Position numbers and translations under genes: made by a program
Notes under the pieces: generated by a model
Told to the model about the DNA's origin: nothing
Database searches by the model: none
The model's input: only the letters and a program-made list of their open reading frames with translations
Origin: Rhodococcus sp. 1168
GTDB taxonomy: Bacteria > Actinomycetota > Actinomycetes > Mycobacteriales > Mycobacteriaceae
DNA length: 64,000 bases
Assembly: GCF_002091955.1 (NCBI RefSeq)
Contig: NZ_MKKY01000084.1
Span: forward strand, 1 to 64,000
Reading direction: 5' to 3'
Part shown: in pieces, positions 26,994 through 39,091 of the stretch
Numbering within the stretch: position 1 is the stretch's first letter
Layout: each line of letters opens with the position of its first letter

Positions 26994-28565
26994 CTAAGGT
27001 CTGCTCAGTGCGCTCGCGTTCGCGTTGTCGGTCTCGGTCTGTTGGCCGGCGGCCGTTGCAAGCATGCCTTCGAGTACATGCTTACCCAGAGCGTTGTCCG
27101 GCGGAAGGGCAATCGGGTACTCACCCGTGAAACATGCAGTACAGAGCCTGGATTCAGGCTGCTCCGATGCTGCAACCATCCCCTCGATCGAGATGTACCC
27201 GAGTGAGTCGGCACCGATGGCCTGACGCACACCTTCGAGGATTCCGTCCCCGGAATCGACGCCGTTGGCGATCAACTCAGCGGGTGAGGCGAAATCGATG
27301 CCGTAGAAGCATGGCCAGCGAACGGGCGGCGACGCGATCCGAACATGGATCTCGAGTGCGCCTGCCTCGCGTAGCATTCGGATGAGGGCGCGTTGGGTGT
27401 TACCGCGCACGATCGAGTCGTCGACCACGATCAGACGCTTGCCGCGAATGACTTCCTTGAGCGGATTGAGCTTGAGCCGAATACCGAGCTGACGAATGGT
27501 CTGCGACGGCTGGATGAACGTTCGCCCGACGTAGGCGTTCTTCATCAGTCCCTGGCCGTACGGAATGCCCGAGCCCTGTGCGAACCCGACCGCTGCCGGA
27601 GTGCCGCTCTCGGGAACCGGAATGACCAGATCACCCTCGGCGGGGTGTTCCTTCGCGAGCCGTCGACCGATCTCGACCCGGGTGGAATGCACGGAGCGAC
27701 CACCGATGACGCTGTCGGGACGGGCCAGATACACGTATTCGAACACGCAGCCCTTGGGCTCCGGGGAGGCGAAACGTGAGGATCGAACACCATCGGCGTC
27801 GATGGCGAGCAGTTCACCGGGCTCGATGTCGCGTACGAATGCGGCACCGACGATATCGAGTGCAGCCGTTTCGCTGGCTACGACCCAACCCCGATCGAGC
27901 CGCCCCAACGACAGCGGTCGCACACCATGCGGATCACGGGCTGCGTACAGCGTGTGCTCGTCCATGAAGGTGAGGCAGAAGGCGCCCTCGAGCGTCGGCA
28001 GCAGTTCCATCGCAGCCTGCTCGATGGTGCGATCGGCGGCCTTGTGGGCCAGCAGGGCTGTCACGACGTCGGAGTCCGACGTCCCGTTGCCCTGGAGCCG
28101 GTCGCTGATGAGTCCTGCGTCGCGGGCTCTGGAGGCAAGTTCGGCGAAGTTGACGAGGTTTCCGTTGTGGCCGAGCGCGATGCCCGTCCCGGCAGTTGTG
28201 GTGCGGAAAATGGGCTGTGCGTTCTCCCAGGTGACCGAACCGCTCGTGGAGTAACGGCAGTGTCCGATGGCGACATGCCCCGGCATGGCGCCGAGGGTCT
28301 GCTCGTCGAACACCTGACTGACGAGTCCGAGGTCTTTGAAGACCAGCACCTGTGCGCCGTCGGAGACGGCGATACCCGCGGCCTCCTGGCCTCTGTGTTG
28401 CAACGCATACAGACCGTAATAAGTAAGTTTTGCCACATCCTCGCCTGGAGCCCATACACCGAAGACGCCGCATTCTTCTCGCGGCTCACTTTCGGGTACG
28501 TCCAGCGGTTTGCCTACCAAAAGATTCGGACTGTCGACCGACAACTCGGCGTTGGTCACTGGCAC
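26994..28565 (-). CDS. purF: amidophosphoribosyltransferase
   Basis: First committed enzyme of purine synthesis (PRPP + Gln to phosphoribosylamine), about 523 residues. After a propeptide of about 32 residues comes the N-terminal nucleophile Cys in EECGVFGVWAPG, followed by ALQHRGQEAAG and a glutaminase domain. The PRPP-binding loop VVDDSIVRGNT lies in the phosphoribosyltransferase domain. Two GTG starts are possible; the second (28559) is 8 nt from GGGAG and may be the real one. Confidence 0.97.
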   Translation of the reverse strand: MPVTNAELSVDSPNLLVGKPLDVPESEPREECGVFGVWAPGEDVAKLTYYGLYALQHRGQEAAGIAVSDGAQVLVFKDLGLVSQVFDEQTLGAMPGHVAIGHCRYSTSGSVTWENAQPIFRTTTAGTGIALGHNGNLVNFAELASRARDAGLISDRLQGNGTSDSDVVTALLAHKAADRTIEQAAMELLPTLEGAFCLTFMDEHTLYAARDPHGVRPLSLGRLDRGWVVASETAALDIVGAAFVRDIEPGELLAIDADGVRSSRFASPEPKGCVFEYVYLARPDSVIGGRSVHSTRVEIGRRLAKEHPAEGDLVIPVPESGTPAAVGFAQGSGIPYGQGLMKNAYVGRTFIQPSQTIRQLGIRLKLNPLKEVIRGKRLIVVDDSIVRGNTQRALIRMLREAGALEIHVRIASPPVRWPCFYGIDFASPAELIANGVDSGDGILEGVRQAIGADSLGYISIEGMVAASEQPESRLCTACFTGEYPIALPPDNALGKHVLEGMLATAAGQQTETDNANASALSRP

Positions 28566-28662
28566 TGCTCCCTAAGGGGGACGAGGGCGGGGGGCTGGGA
28601 CCAGTCTACGGGCCCACGGCAAGAGGAAACGCATCGTACGTGCACGGCATTCCTTCGGGGGC

Positions 28663-29064
28663 TCATTCCCGCAGGATCGGCAGCCGCATGATCGGCAACC
28701 AGTGTGCGACGTCACCGGCCCGACTGCCCGAGGCCGTGATGGATCCATCTTTCAGCGCATCGTCGAAGGTGCGGACACCTGTCGCTATCTGCAACCAGGT
28801 GTGCGGATCCGTCTCGACGACGTTCGGCGGCGTGCCGCGGGTGTGCCGCGGACCGGTGATGCACTGCACCGCCACGAAGGGTGGAACCCGGACCTCCACG
28901 CTCGAACCCGGTGCGACCTGCGCGAGCGTGCGTACGGTGGCCCGAACTGCATCGGCGAGCGTAGAGCGTGAGGGTTTCTCTACGTCCCTGCCTCTTGTCC
29001 AGTCGGCGACGGCCAGCACCGCTTCGCGTACCTGTTCGGGGGTTACGAGTTTGCTCGGCGCCAT
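28663..29064 (-). CDS. SCP2-like sterol-carrier-family protein
   Basis: 133-residue protein with the bacterial SCP-like orthologous domain (SVEVRVPPFVAVQCI...PRHTRGTPPNVVETDPHTWLQIATG). It corresponds in position to Mtb Rv0807, upstream of purF. It probably binds a hydrophobic ligand; the function is untested. Its start overlaps the 3' end of the preceding CPBP-protease remnant by 22 bp. Confidence 0.8.
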   Translation of the reverse strand: MAPSKLVTPEQVREAVLAVADWTRGRDVEKPSRSTLADAVRATVRTLAQVAPGSSVEVRVPPFVAVQCITGPRHTRGTPPNVVETDPHTWLQIATGVRTFDDALKDGSITASGSRAGDVAHWLPIMRLPILRE

Positions 29065-29641
29065 CTTCTCAGCCTAGTTCCAGCCAGAACCGCACCACTT
29101 ACGTTGACCGACAGATGCATCAGCGCAGGGGCGAGGACGCTTCCACTGCGTCGCCGTAGAAACGAGAACACGACCCCCGCGGCTGCGGTCCCGATCACAG
29201 TGCCGACCACCGAGTCGCCGGCTGTCCGTGCCGGATGAATATGCCACAGCCCGAAGAACATCGGCGACAGTGTGGGTGATACTGCGTCGAACACGCTTCG
29301 AAAAACGAGTTCCTCGCACACGACGGTTCCGAACGGAATACGAAACAGGATCCACTCGGCGAGGTCGTTGTCGGATGGACGCACGTGCTCCAGCCACGAC
29401 GGCTGGGCCGCGATGACGACTGCGCCCACCGCCGGCCGCGGCCTCCCCAAGCGAGCCCCGAACGCCACGACGAACGCTGAAGGCCGGCCGGACGGATGCC
29501 GACCGTGCGAGCGAGGACGATCGTGCCGATACCGAACAAGAGATTCGCGACGGCATTGCGCCGGTCCGGCAACGCCAACCGTGGCGACACCCATGTGCTC
29601 CAGCTTGTGGTCACCGCGCCGAGCGCCAACCCGCGGATCAC
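29043..29641 (-). pseudogene. CPBP-family intramembrane metalloprotease, frameshifted
   Basis: The coding signal runs through this region in two frames. The N-terminal half, from GTG 29641 (overlapping the upstream hydrolase stop as GTGA), reads to GIRPAGLQ...SGLAWGG. Then the frame must shift near 29428-29460, within a GC-only run (CCGCCGGCCGCGGCC), to continue as VGAVVIAAQPSW, FGTVVCEELVFRS, MFFGLWHIHP and ALMHLSVN. The EExxxR, FxxxH and HxxxN motifs of CPBP (CAAX protease-like) enzymes are all kept. The 599-nt span is not a multiple of 3, so one base was lost or two were gained, or a sequencing error exists. Confidence 0.75.
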
Positions 29642-31446
29642 TTTTCCGGGCCGTCCGTGCCCTTGTAGTCGTCCATGACAGCCCGCACACGTTCGGTGTC
29701 GGCGGCGGTCCACCCATCGGGGGCGGCGATCGAGACCCACCCGTCGAGGACCAGCGTTCCGTAATTGTGTCCGTGGCCGTCCGGGACGCCTGCGGCGTTG
29801 GTCAGATCAGCTGCAACCTGCCAGAACGTGACGATCGGGAACCAACGCATGTCGGGCAGCCGATCGGGCCCTGGAGCCTCGGACAGCCAGTCAGGCCGCT
29901 CGAACAGCAGGTCGGGAGACCACCAGACGACAGGATCCGATGCGTGCTGCACGTAGAGCACCCGCGGGCCGTACCAAGGTTGATCGACCGGAGGTATCGC
30001 TCCCGAGTTGTCGGCGAAACGCAGCACGAGCCCCTCCGCGTAGACCGGGAGCACTTCCGGGCTTCCGGGGTCGCGTCGATCCACGAACTGACTCCAGAGG
30101 CGATTGGAGTTCGGCGGTCCCACCCACAGCACGCCGTCGGTCGTGTCGCGTATGTCGGCCAAACCGTCGAACGCACCCTCGCCGGCATTGGTGCCGAGGC
30201 TTTCGCCGTAGACGTAGAACTTGGGGCGCGTGGCCTCCGGCTCTTGCAGCCAGCGCTCGTGAACCTTGTCGATGAGTGCCTTGCCTGCCTCCGATGCGAT
30301 TTCTCGTTCGGCGAGAAAGGAAATCCAGCTCGGCAGATAGGAGTACTGCGCGGCCACCGTGGCCACGTTGCCGTCGAACATCAATTCGGCTGCTTCGATG
30401 GCCGTGGGATTGACCCAGCCCGTCCCCGTCGTGGGCACGACGATCAGGGCGCTACGTTGGAAGGCGCCGGTTCTTTCGAGTTCGTCGACGACCAGGTCGA
30501 GCCGCTCGTCCTGGTTCTCAGCCGATTCCAGTCCGGCGTATGCGCGGATAGGTTCCATGGCGTCCCGTCCGAGCGCCCGAGTCAGCTCGCCGGCGTTCAT
30601 CCCGCTGGAGACGAAGTTTCGGCCTTCGAATCCGAGCGACTCCCACGACGCGGCGGACTGAGGACTTCCGGATCGCTCACGCTCCGTGGGCTGGATCACA
30701 CCCTCGCGAGTTTCGTCGTTCTGGAGGCTGAAGATCGAGTTCGTCACGTCCGACACCGCCCGGAGCAACACGCCTTGCACGAGCGTGACGACGAGAACGA
30801 CAACCAAGACCACCCCGATGACGTTGGCGACCTCACGCGGCATCTTGATCACTTTGTTGATCTGCCGAACCACGAGTCGAACGAAGTCCCGGAGCACCCG
30901 AATGGCCGAGATCAACAATGCGGCCGTCCCGATGCTCAGAGCACCGGTCCGTAAGTATCCGGTCGTTGTGGTGCCCTCGGCGTCCATCAGTGCCGCCAAT
31001 TCGCGTTGCCAGCCTGCGGAGTAGGCGAGCATCACGAGCGAAGCGAGGACTGCCGCGATCGGGACGAAGATCTTCAGGCCCAGCTCGGCTCGTGGTGGCA
31101 GCGGCCACCACGAACGTGGCCGCAGAAACACTCGGAGTACCAGCCACCCGACGGCGACACCGAACCCGTAACCGATCGCGGAATTGATTCCGCCGATGAG
31201 GCCCTGGAACAACCAATCTCGGGGCAGGAGCGAGGGTGTCAGCGACCAGCAGAAGAACAGCGCACTGAAGGCAAGGCCGGTGAAGTCGAGCTTCGGCAGC
31301 CCCCACAGCCACATGAGGAAGGGGTGCGCGAGCGGGGAAGGCATCGAGAACTCGATGGGGATGCCGAGGTAGTGAGCATGTTCGCGTTCGACTGTGTCGA
31401 CGTCCACGACCGTCGCCGCGTCCTCCGATACCTCGCCCCGCGACAC
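29638..31446 (-). CDS. membrane alpha/beta-hydrolase (Abhydrolase_9 family)
   Basis: 602-residue protein. The N-terminal membrane domain has about five helices (about 50-240, Abhydrolase_9_N type). The C-terminal hydrolase domain has nucleophile motif YGESLGTNAGEGAF (about residue 405) and GHGHNYG near the end, a possible catalytic His. The substrate is unknown; homologues are widespread in mycolate-containing actinobacteria. It starts 4 bp after purL, so it is cotranscribed with it, and it overlaps the CPBP gene by 4 bp. Confidence 0.82.
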   Translation of the reverse strand: MSRGEVSEDAATVVDVDTVEREHAHYLGIPIEFSMPSPLAHPFLMWLWGLPKLDFTGLAFSALFFCWSLTPSLLPRDWLFQGLIGGINSAIGYGFGVAVGWLVLRVFLRPRSWWPLPPRAELGLKIFVPIAAVLASLVMLAYSAGWQRELAALMDAEGTTTTGYLRTGALSIGTAALLISAIRVLRDFVRLVVRQINKVIKMPREVANVIGVVLVVVLVVTLVQGVLLRAVSDVTNSIFSLQNDETREGVIQPTERERSGSPQSAASWESLGFEGRNFVSSGMNAGELTRALGRDAMEPIRAYAGLESAENQDERLDLVVDELERTGAFQRSALIVVPTTGTGWVNPTAIEAAELMFDGNVATVAAQYSYLPSWISFLAEREIASEAGKALIDKVHERWLQEPEATRPKFYVYGESLGTNAGEGAFDGLADIRDTTDGVLWVGPPNSNRLWSQFVDRRDPGSPEVLPVYAEGLVLRFADNSGAIPPVDQPWYGPRVLYVQHASDPVVWWSPDLLFERPDWLSEAPGPDRLPDMRWFPIVTFWQVAADLTNAAGVPDGHGHNYGTLVLDGWVSIAAPDGWTAADTERVRAVMDDYKGTDGPEK

Positions 31447-31450
31447 GTCC

Positions 31451-33727
<2,277 letters not shown>

Positions 33728-33909
33728 GAGGAGTGGGGTCCCTTCTTGGAGCGAAATGCCAGCTGAAGTCTATCGGGCCGGGCCGACATGCCCGAATCCT
33801 CGTCCTCCCCCGGTGGCGAGCCAGGCCGAAATCAGCGAGCGAACACGACCCGGTGGACGGACCGCTCACCGAAAACGATCTGCACGAATCGGGCGTACCG
33901 ACGCCCTAG

Positions 33910-34107
33910 ATGGTGGTCAAGGGTGTGAATATCGCCCGCAAGGCCGTCATGTGCTTCTTCGCGGAAGTGATCGACTCCATAGCCGGTCAGGGCCGGGCAC
34001 GAGAGTTGTTCGCCCTGCGATCAGAGCACGGCGAGCATCCCCCGTGCGAAATCGAGCTCGCCGGGGAGTGCATGCGCCTGCAAGCGCGCACCATTGTTCT
34101 CGAGCTC
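33910..34107 (+). pseudogene. coding-like remnant of unknown function
   Basis: A 66-codon stretch starting ATG 33910 (MVVKGVNIARKAV) has strong coding statistics by my count: about 68%, 41% and 79% GC at codon positions 1, 2 and 3. The same frame is also coding-like just upstream (LTENDLHESGVPTP) but is cut by TAG at 33907-33909, and it has no stop before running into the terminator hairpin at 34108. I do not recognise the protein. It may be a decayed gene or a small gene whose true end I misjudge. The remaining part of 33728-34161 (434 bp between purL and the aminopeptidase gene) shows nothing else recognisable. Confidence 0.3.
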
Positions 34108-34139
34108 ACCCCCGCGCTAGCCGAACAGCGCGGGGGTGT
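34108..34139. terminator. hairpin terminator downstream of the M18 aminopeptidase gene
   Basis: CACCCCCGCGCT / AGCGCGGGGGTG, 12-bp perfect stem with an 8-nt loop, 23 bp beyond the aminopeptidase stop codon. Confidence 0.8.
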
Positions 34140-34161
34140 ACTTCGGAAAAAGGGTGTTCAC

Positions 34162-35475
34162 TTACCGAGCCGGGGCGAGAAACGCAGCGAGCGCGGCAGC
34201 GTAGGCGGCGACGTCGGACGCGCCCATCAACTCGCGCGCCGAGTGCATCGCCAACTGCGGCGCCCCGACGTCGACGGTGGACACGCCTGTGCGCGAGGCG
34301 GTGATCGGCCCGATGGTCGATCCGCACGGCAGATCGGCGCGGTGGACGTAGCGCTGTAGCGGCACCCCGGCCTGATCGCAGGCCAACGCAAAAGCCCCCG
34401 CGCCCGCGGAATCGGTTGCGTACCGGAGGTTCTGATTGACCTTCAACACCGGTCCGCCGCCGAGTTCGATGCGATGCGCGGACTCGTGTCGATCCGGGTA
34501 GTTCGGGTGCGTCGCATGTGCCATATCGCCTGAGGCACAGATAGATCCGGCCATTGCCTGTAGGAACTCCTCGCGTCCGCCGCCGCGCCCCAACACGATT
34601 CGCTCCAGTACGGTGCTGAGCAGATCGGAGAAGGCGCCGCGGTCCGACATGCTGCCGACTTCTTCGTGGTCGAAGAGCGCCAACACCGGGGTGGCGTTCG
34701 TAGGGTTCTCCACTGCCGCAATCAAAGCCTGCGTTCCGGCGTAGCACGTCGCCTGGTTGTCCAGACGCGGAGCGCTGACCAACTCGTTCTCGACGCCGAC
34801 GACTGCACTCGGCGCCAAGTCGTGCGTCATGAGTTCCCAGCCGAGCACAGCAGACGGATCCACTCCTTCGCGCTCGGCGACGTATTCCAGGAACGATCGG
34901 GGTGAATTGCCCAGTCCCCAAATAGCATTGACGTGACGCTGTGGATCGAGGGTGACACCCTTGCGATCCTCGGACAGGTGGATCGCCAGCTGCGGTACGC
35001 GCAGGATGGGTTCGTCGACCTTGACCAGTACCTCGCGGAGTCCGTTGCCGTCTCGAACACTCAGCCGTCCGGAGATTCCGAGGTCGCGGTCCAGCCACGA
35101 GTTGAGCCAGGCGCCGCCGTACGGCTCGAGACCGACCATCTGCCACCCCGCCGACTCGAGGTCGGGGTTTTGCTTGACGCGCAGGTTCGGGCTGTCGGTG
35201 TGCCCGCCGACGATCCGGAACCGGCCAGGAGTGGAGCCTGCAGAATCACGAGGGCTGCTCTCGGTACTCCACGCCACCAGAGAGCCTCCGCGGATCAGGT
35301 AGTACCGCCCGGCCTCCGTCGGCCAGGCCGCGGTCTCCTCGACACGAACGAACCCGACTTCTTCGAGTTGCACCGACACCGTGCGGCACACGTGGAAGGG
35401 CGACGGAGAGACGTCGACGAACTTACACAAACCGGTGGCAGACGCATTGGAATCACTGAACGGCATAGGAACCAT
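34162..35475 (-). CDS. pepC: M18-family aminopeptidase
   Basis: Zinc metallopeptidase of about 437 residues removing N-terminal (often acidic) amino acids. Metal and active-site motifs: [10 protein letters not shown] (His ligand, about residue 83), [25 protein letters not shown] and the terminal MHSARELMG. Start choices are ATG 35475 and ATG 35466; the upstream extension to 35622 is not family-like. Positional orthologue of Mtb Rv0800. Confidence 0.93.
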   Translation of the reverse strand: MVPMPFSDSNASATGLCKFVDVSPSPFHVCRTVSVQLEEVGFVRVEETAAWPTEAGRYYLIRGGSLVAWSTESSPRDSAGSTPGRFRIVGGHTDSPNLRVKQNPDLESAGWQMVGLEPYGGAWLNSWLDRDLGISGRLSVRDGNGLREVLVKVDEPILRVPQLAIHLSEDRKGVTLDPQRHVNAIWGLGNSPRSFLEYVAEREGVDPSAVLGWELMTHDLAPSAVVGVENELVSAPRLDNQATCYAGTQALIAAVENPTNATPVLALFDHEEVGSMSDRGAFSDLLSTVLERIVLGRGGGREEFLQAMAGSICASGDMAHATHPNYPDRHESAHRIELGGGPVLKVNQNLRYATDSAGAGAFALACDQAGVPLQRYVHRADLPCGSTIGPITASRTGVSTVDVGAPQLAMHSARELMGASDVAAYAAALAAFLAPAR

Positions 35476-35564
35476 TGTGTCAGCAGCTGCGTCGAACGGA
35501 TCAAGAGATCGAGAGGTGCTCCCCAACCTGGTTTCGAAGGTCGGTACCTCGCGGACCGTGACGG

Positions 35565-35915
35565 CTAGTGCGCTCCCGAAATGCAGAACACGTTGCCGTC
35601 GGGATCGGCCAAGGTCACCCACGTGAAGTCGCCCATCGTGTGCTCGTCCACCTCGGATGCACCCGACGACACCAGCCGAGACCGCTCACCCGCAAGGTCG
35701 GAAGTCGTCAGATCCAGGTGTATCCGGTTTTTGCCGGGCGTAGGGTCATCGACCTTCTGGAAAGCAAGGAGATACGGCACCGACGGCAGAACGACGGTGT
35801 AGAACCAGCCGTCGTTCTCCTCGCCGATGCGGCCGTCGGTCTGCTCGGCCCACCACCGTGCGAGGGGGCCGGGGTCCGAGGAATCGAACGTGATCATCAC
35901 TGGTGTCAGAGTCAT
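35565..35915 (-). CDS. glyoxalase/VOC-family protein
   Basis: 116-residue single-module vicinal-oxygen-chelate fold protein ([24 protein letters not shown], then [12 protein letters not shown] and DPDGNVFCI). Such actinobacterial glyoxalase-like proteins are of mostly unknown activity. It lies between purQ and the aminopeptidase gene, in the same direction. Confidence 0.85.
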   Translation of the reverse strand: MTLTPVMITFDSSDPGPLARWWAEQTDGRIGEENDGWFYTVVLPSVPYLLAFQKVDDPTPGKNRIHLDLTTSDLAGERSRLVSSGASEVDEHTMGDFTWVTLADPDGNVFCISGAH

Positions 35916-35944
35916 GCCCGGAGATTAACCCGGGCCACCGACAA

Positions 35945-36622
35945 CTATGCGGAGACGATCGCATCCAGAGCGGAGTAGAAGATGCCGAGGCCGTCGTCGC
36001 TCGGGCCGGTGAGGGGCTCGGTGGCGTGCTCGGGATGCGGCATGAGTCCGACGATGCGACCGTTGGCCGAGGAGATACCGGCGATTGCGCGTTGCGAACC
36101 GTTGGGGTTGGAACCGCTGTAGCGGAACACGACCCGGCCTTCACCCTCCAGCTCGTCGAGAACGGCTTCGGAGGCCTGGAATCGACCTTCGGCGTTCTTG
36201 ACGGGGATGAGGATTTCGGCACCGCTCTCGTAGCGCGAGGACCATGCGGTGTTGCTGTTCTCCACCTTCAGCCACTGGTCGCGGCAAACGAAGTGCAGAT
36301 CCTCGTTGCGCGTCAGAGCGCCTGGCAGCAGCCCGGCCTCGCAGAGAATTTGAAAGCCGTTGCAGATACCGAGGACGGGCATGCCGCCTCCTGCTGCTTT
36401 GACGACGGATTCCATGACGGGTGCGAACCTGGCGATGGCGCCGGCGCGCAGATAGTCACCGTAGGAGAAGCCGCCCGGAACCACGACCGCGTCGACGTTC
36501 TTCAGGTCGGCGTCCGCGTGCCACAAGCTGACGGCCTCGCCGCCTGCCAACGTGACTGCACGGGAGGCGTCGACGTCGTCGAGAGTTCCTGGAAAGGTGA
36601 TGACACCGATGCGAGTGCTCAT
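35945..36622 (-). CDS. purQ: phosphoribosylformylglycinamidine synthase subunit PurQ
   Basis: Class-I glutamine amidotransferase subunit, 225 residues, supplying ammonia to PurL. Nucleophile elbow LGICNGFQ with its Cys, oxyanion region [16 protein letters not shown] and C-terminal MPHPEHA (catalytic His-x-Glu) are all present. It overlaps purS by 4 bp (ATGA). Confidence 0.97.
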   Translation of the reverse strand: MSTRIGVITFPGTLDDVDASRAVTLAGGEAVSLWHADADLKNVDAVVVPGGFSYGDYLRAGAIARFAPVMESVVKAAGGGMPVLGICNGFQILCEAGLLPGALTRNEDLHFVCRDQWLKVENSNTAWSSRYESGAEILIPVKNAEGRFQASEAVLDELEGEGRVVFRYSGSNPNGSQRAIAGISSANGRIVGLMPHPEHATEPLTGPSDDGLGIFYSALDAIVSA

Positions 36623-36855
36623 GCGAGACGGGTCACTTTCCAGTCCTCGATGACCGTGTTCGCGAGCAGCGATTCGGCGATCTTTTCCAGCTCGGCGTCG
36701 TCGACACTGTCGTCGACCTCGAGCTCGAAACGCTTGCCCTGACGCACATCGGACACACCTGCGATCCCGAGACGCCCAAGAGCGCCTGTGATGGCCTGAC
36801 CCTGCGGGTCGAGAATTTCGGCCTTGGGCATGACGTCGACAACAACACGGGCCAC
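36619..36855 (-). CDS. purS: phosphoribosylformylglycinamidine synthase subunit PurS
   Basis: Small structural subunit, 78 residues ([19 protein letters not shown]...[12 protein letters not shown]), that bridges PurQ and PurL. GTG start at 36855 with GAGGAG 6-7 nt upstream gives the normal length; the longer open frame is spurious. Translationally coupled to purQ. Confidence 0.96.
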   Translation of the reverse strand: MARVVVDVMPKAEILDPQGQAITGALGRLGIAGVSDVRQGKRFELEVDDSVDDAELEKIAESLLANTVIEDWKVTRLA

Positions 36856-36942
36856 GTGAGAGCTCCTCGAGATATAGGTACCGGCAGGTGAGAGTCTACG
36901 CAGGCACTCCCGCGTGCATGACACTGCGTTTACTGTGGGGTG

Positions 36943-37587
36943 ATGCGGCTGACTCACTTCGGACATTCCTGCCTCCTCGTCGAACTCAACGGAACGACCG
37001 TCCTCTTCGATCCGGGCAACTTCTCCCACGGATTCGACGGCATCACCGATCTCGACGCCATCCTGATCACTCACCAACACCCCGATCACGTGGACCTCGA
37101 GCGCCTGCCTGCCTTGGTGCAAGGAAATCCGCGGGCAGCTCTGTACGCCGACCCGATGACGGCGTCGCAGCTCGGCGAACGCTGGACCGCGACGCACCCG
37201 GGGGATGTGTTCGGTGTCGGCGGGATCCAGGTGACCGGTGTCGGTGGCACTCATGCGGTGATTCACCCGGACCTGCCGGTGATCGACAACACCGGCTACC
37301 TCCTCGGAACTCCCGAGAATCCGTCCCAGTTGTTGCATCCAGGCGATTCACTGTTCGTCCCCGAGCAGAAGGTGGACATTCTCGCGCTCCCCGCCGCGGC
37401 GCCGTGGATGAAGCTCTCCGAAACCGTCGACTTCCTACGCGCAGTTGCGCCCCGCACGGCCTTCCCGATCCACCAGGCCATCATCGCCGAGCAGGCCCGC
37501 GGGATCTACTACGGGCGCTACAAGGAGTTGGCGGACGAGAACACCGAATTCCGGACGTTCCCGGAGGAAGGTTCGATCGAGCTCTAG
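36943..37587 (+). CDS. metallo-beta-lactamase-fold hydrolase (UlaG-like)
   Basis: 214-residue MBL-fold protein with MRLTHFGHSCLLVEL at the N-terminus and the metal motif THQHPDHVD (about residue 46), plus an IHP segment and the C-terminal FPIHQA. Substrate unknown. ATG 36943 is chosen because TACTGT (36931-36936) lies 6 nt upstream, giving a leaderless layout. Divergent from purS; positional orthologue of Mtb Rv0786c. Confidence 0.85.
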   Translation: MRLTHFGHSCLLVELNGTTVLFDPGNFSHGFDGITDLDAILITHQHPDHVDLERLPALVQGNPRAALYADPMTASQLGERWTATHPGDVFGVGGIQVTGVGGTHAVIHPDLPVIDNTGYLLGTPENPSQLLHPGDSLFVPEQKVDILALPAAAPWMKLSETVDFLRAVAPRTAFPIHQAIIAEQARGIYYGRYKELADENTEFRTFPEEGSIEL

Positions 37588-38249
37588 GGCCCCGCCACCT
37601 CGACAGGGAGCGCGCCGAGCATCGTCACCGAGGACCCATCCCATTGGTAGCCAATCAAGGCGGGACCGCCGCTCGGGTTGGCGTTGGCATCGTCACCGAC
37701 GAGCCAGCGGTACCCGACGGTAATGGTGTCGACGGACTGCGAGTCGACGAAGGTGAATGCGTACGGCTCGGACGTTCCGGTGCCGAGGAAGTCGCCGTCG
37801 GCGAAGAACAACACCTGCACCGGCGAGCTGGCGGTGCCGCCGGACGTATCGGCGCGAACCCAGGTGAACGACGCGCACGGGTCCCCGATCTCCGTTGCCA
37901 CCCACGAAACGCCGTCGAAGTACTGCGGCAGTGAGGCGAGAGCATCGGTCACGGTCGTCGAGGCAAGATCCAAGCAGACGGGATATTCGGGACCGGGCGT
38001 ACGCGTAGCCGGGGCAGCCTCGGCGCGCGGAACCACTTCCGTTCTCGTACCGGGCGGGCGATCCGCGATGATGGGCGGTGGAGACCCTGGCGAGGGCACG
38101 AAGGTCTGCGGCACATTCTGCTGCCCCGGTGCCGCCGACGATGTCGGGGCCGCGGAGGATTGCGGGGCGGCTGTGGCGTTCCCGTCCTCGGAGTTTCCGC
38201 ACGCCACCAAGGCCATGACGCTGATCGCTACGAGAAGAAGTCGTTTCAT
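37584..38249 (-). CDS. LppP/LprE-type lipoprotein
   Basis: 221-residue secreted lipoprotein: signal peptide MKRLLLVAISVMALVAC with lipobox LVAC, an Ala/Pro/Ser-rich linker (about 25-80), then a globular domain with CLDLASTTVTDAL and DPCASFTWVRA typical of the LppP/LprE family. Function unknown, cell-envelope located. Its stop overlaps that of the convergent MBL gene by 4 bp. Confidence 0.8.
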   Translation of the reverse strand: MKRLLLVAISVMALVACGNSEDGNATAAPQSSAAPTSSAAPGQQNVPQTFVPSPGSPPPIIADRPPGTRTEVVPRAEAAPATRTPGPEYPVCLDLASTTVTDALASLPQYFDGVSWVATEIGDPCASFTWVRADTSGGTASSPVQVLFFADGDFLGTGTSEPYAFTFVDSQSVDTITVGYRWLVGDDANANPSGGPALIGYQWDGSSVTMLGALPVEVAGP

Positions 38250-38337
38250 GCCGCCACCTGCAATATCGGCTGTTCGGTCGAGGATTACATCCCGCGAACC
38301 GAACGGTCCGTTACGGCAAGGGATACACCACTGACCG

Positions 38338-39036
38338 CTATGCGGCTCGGCGAACCGTCCGCACGTGCTCGTAGACGCCAGGCACCGCCCCGCTGTAGAG
38401 CGCGAGGTCGATCGCGTCGAGCATCGCTCGGCGCGGCCCGCTGCACCCGAGCTGCTGTGCGCTGACGGCCAATCGCACCAGGCCGTCTCGTCGAGCGGCG
38501 CGGCCCGCACCGATCACGAGCGCCCTGCACCACCACGGTTCGGCCTTCATGCCCTCCCCGATGCCGAGGACTCGTCCCCGCTCGGCGGTATCAGTTTCCA
38601 GGTCCCGAATTGCATTGATGCCGGCGATCATTCGAAATCCGGCATCCGGCAACGCCGACACTGCACCAGGCGAGGCGAGCCACCTGGGTGCCGCGAAAAC
38701 TCTTGTCCGCAAGCCTGTCTCTTCCATAACGCGATCGGCAGCCATGAGTCGTAGCCGGGCTTCGTGGCGAGGAAGGGCGGCGAACTCGGCGCGGCGACGC
38801 TTGGTTGCCGCCTGATCGTAGCCGTGCAGAACGATGGCATCCCCGCTCTCGCGTCGGCCCCGAAGCCAGTCCTGGGTAGCCGAATCCTTCACGAGCCGAT
38901 ATTTGTCCTTCAGCCGGGGCGCGACGAGCAACGAGAGTGGTACCGATCGCGAGTCGAGTTCATGGGCGAATTCCGCGGCGTAGTCGCGGGTGTCGTCTCT
39001 GATTCCACTTACCGAAACGATCAGTGCTCCAGACAT
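38338..39036 (-). CDS. DUF2334-type polysaccharide-deacetylase-like protein
   Basis: 232-residue protein starting MSGALIVSVSGIRDDT, with VPLSLLVAPRLKDKY and GDAIVLHGYDQ, which resemble the DUF2334 branch of the NodB deacetylase fold. The activity is not demonstrable from sequence. The ATG is preceded by a 9-bp inverted repeat that ends only 4 nt before it. Confidence 0.75.
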   Translation of the reverse strand: MSGALIVSVSGIRDDTRDYAAEFAHELDSRSVPLSLLVAPRLKDKYRLVKDSATQDWLRGRRESGDAIVLHGYDQAATKRRRAEFAALPRHEARLRLMAADRVMEETGLRTRVFAAPRWLASPGAVSALPDAGFRMIAGINAIRDLETDTAERGRVLGIGEGMKAEPWWCRALVIGAGRAARRDGLVRLAVSAQQLGCSGPRRAMLDAIDLALYSGAVPGVYEHVRTVRRAA

Positions 39037-39040
39037 GACT

Positions 39041-39072
39041 CGAGCCTCGCACACCAGGGTGAACGAGGCTCG
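39041..39072. promoter_or_regulatory. inverted repeat between the peroxidase stop and the DUF2334 start
   Basis: CGAGCCTCG and CGAGGCTCG, perfect 9-bp arms separated by 14 nt, placed 19 bp after the peroxidase stop and 4 nt before the DUF2334 ATG (minus strand). It may terminate the peroxidase transcript or occlude translation start. Confidence 0.5.
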
Positions 39073-39091
39073 ACATCAGCATTGACCGTCT

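Noticed and set aside
29272-30954. 560-codon plus-strand frame
   Set aside because: Antisense to the membrane alpha/beta-hydrolase, whose membrane helices and GESLG motif are clear.
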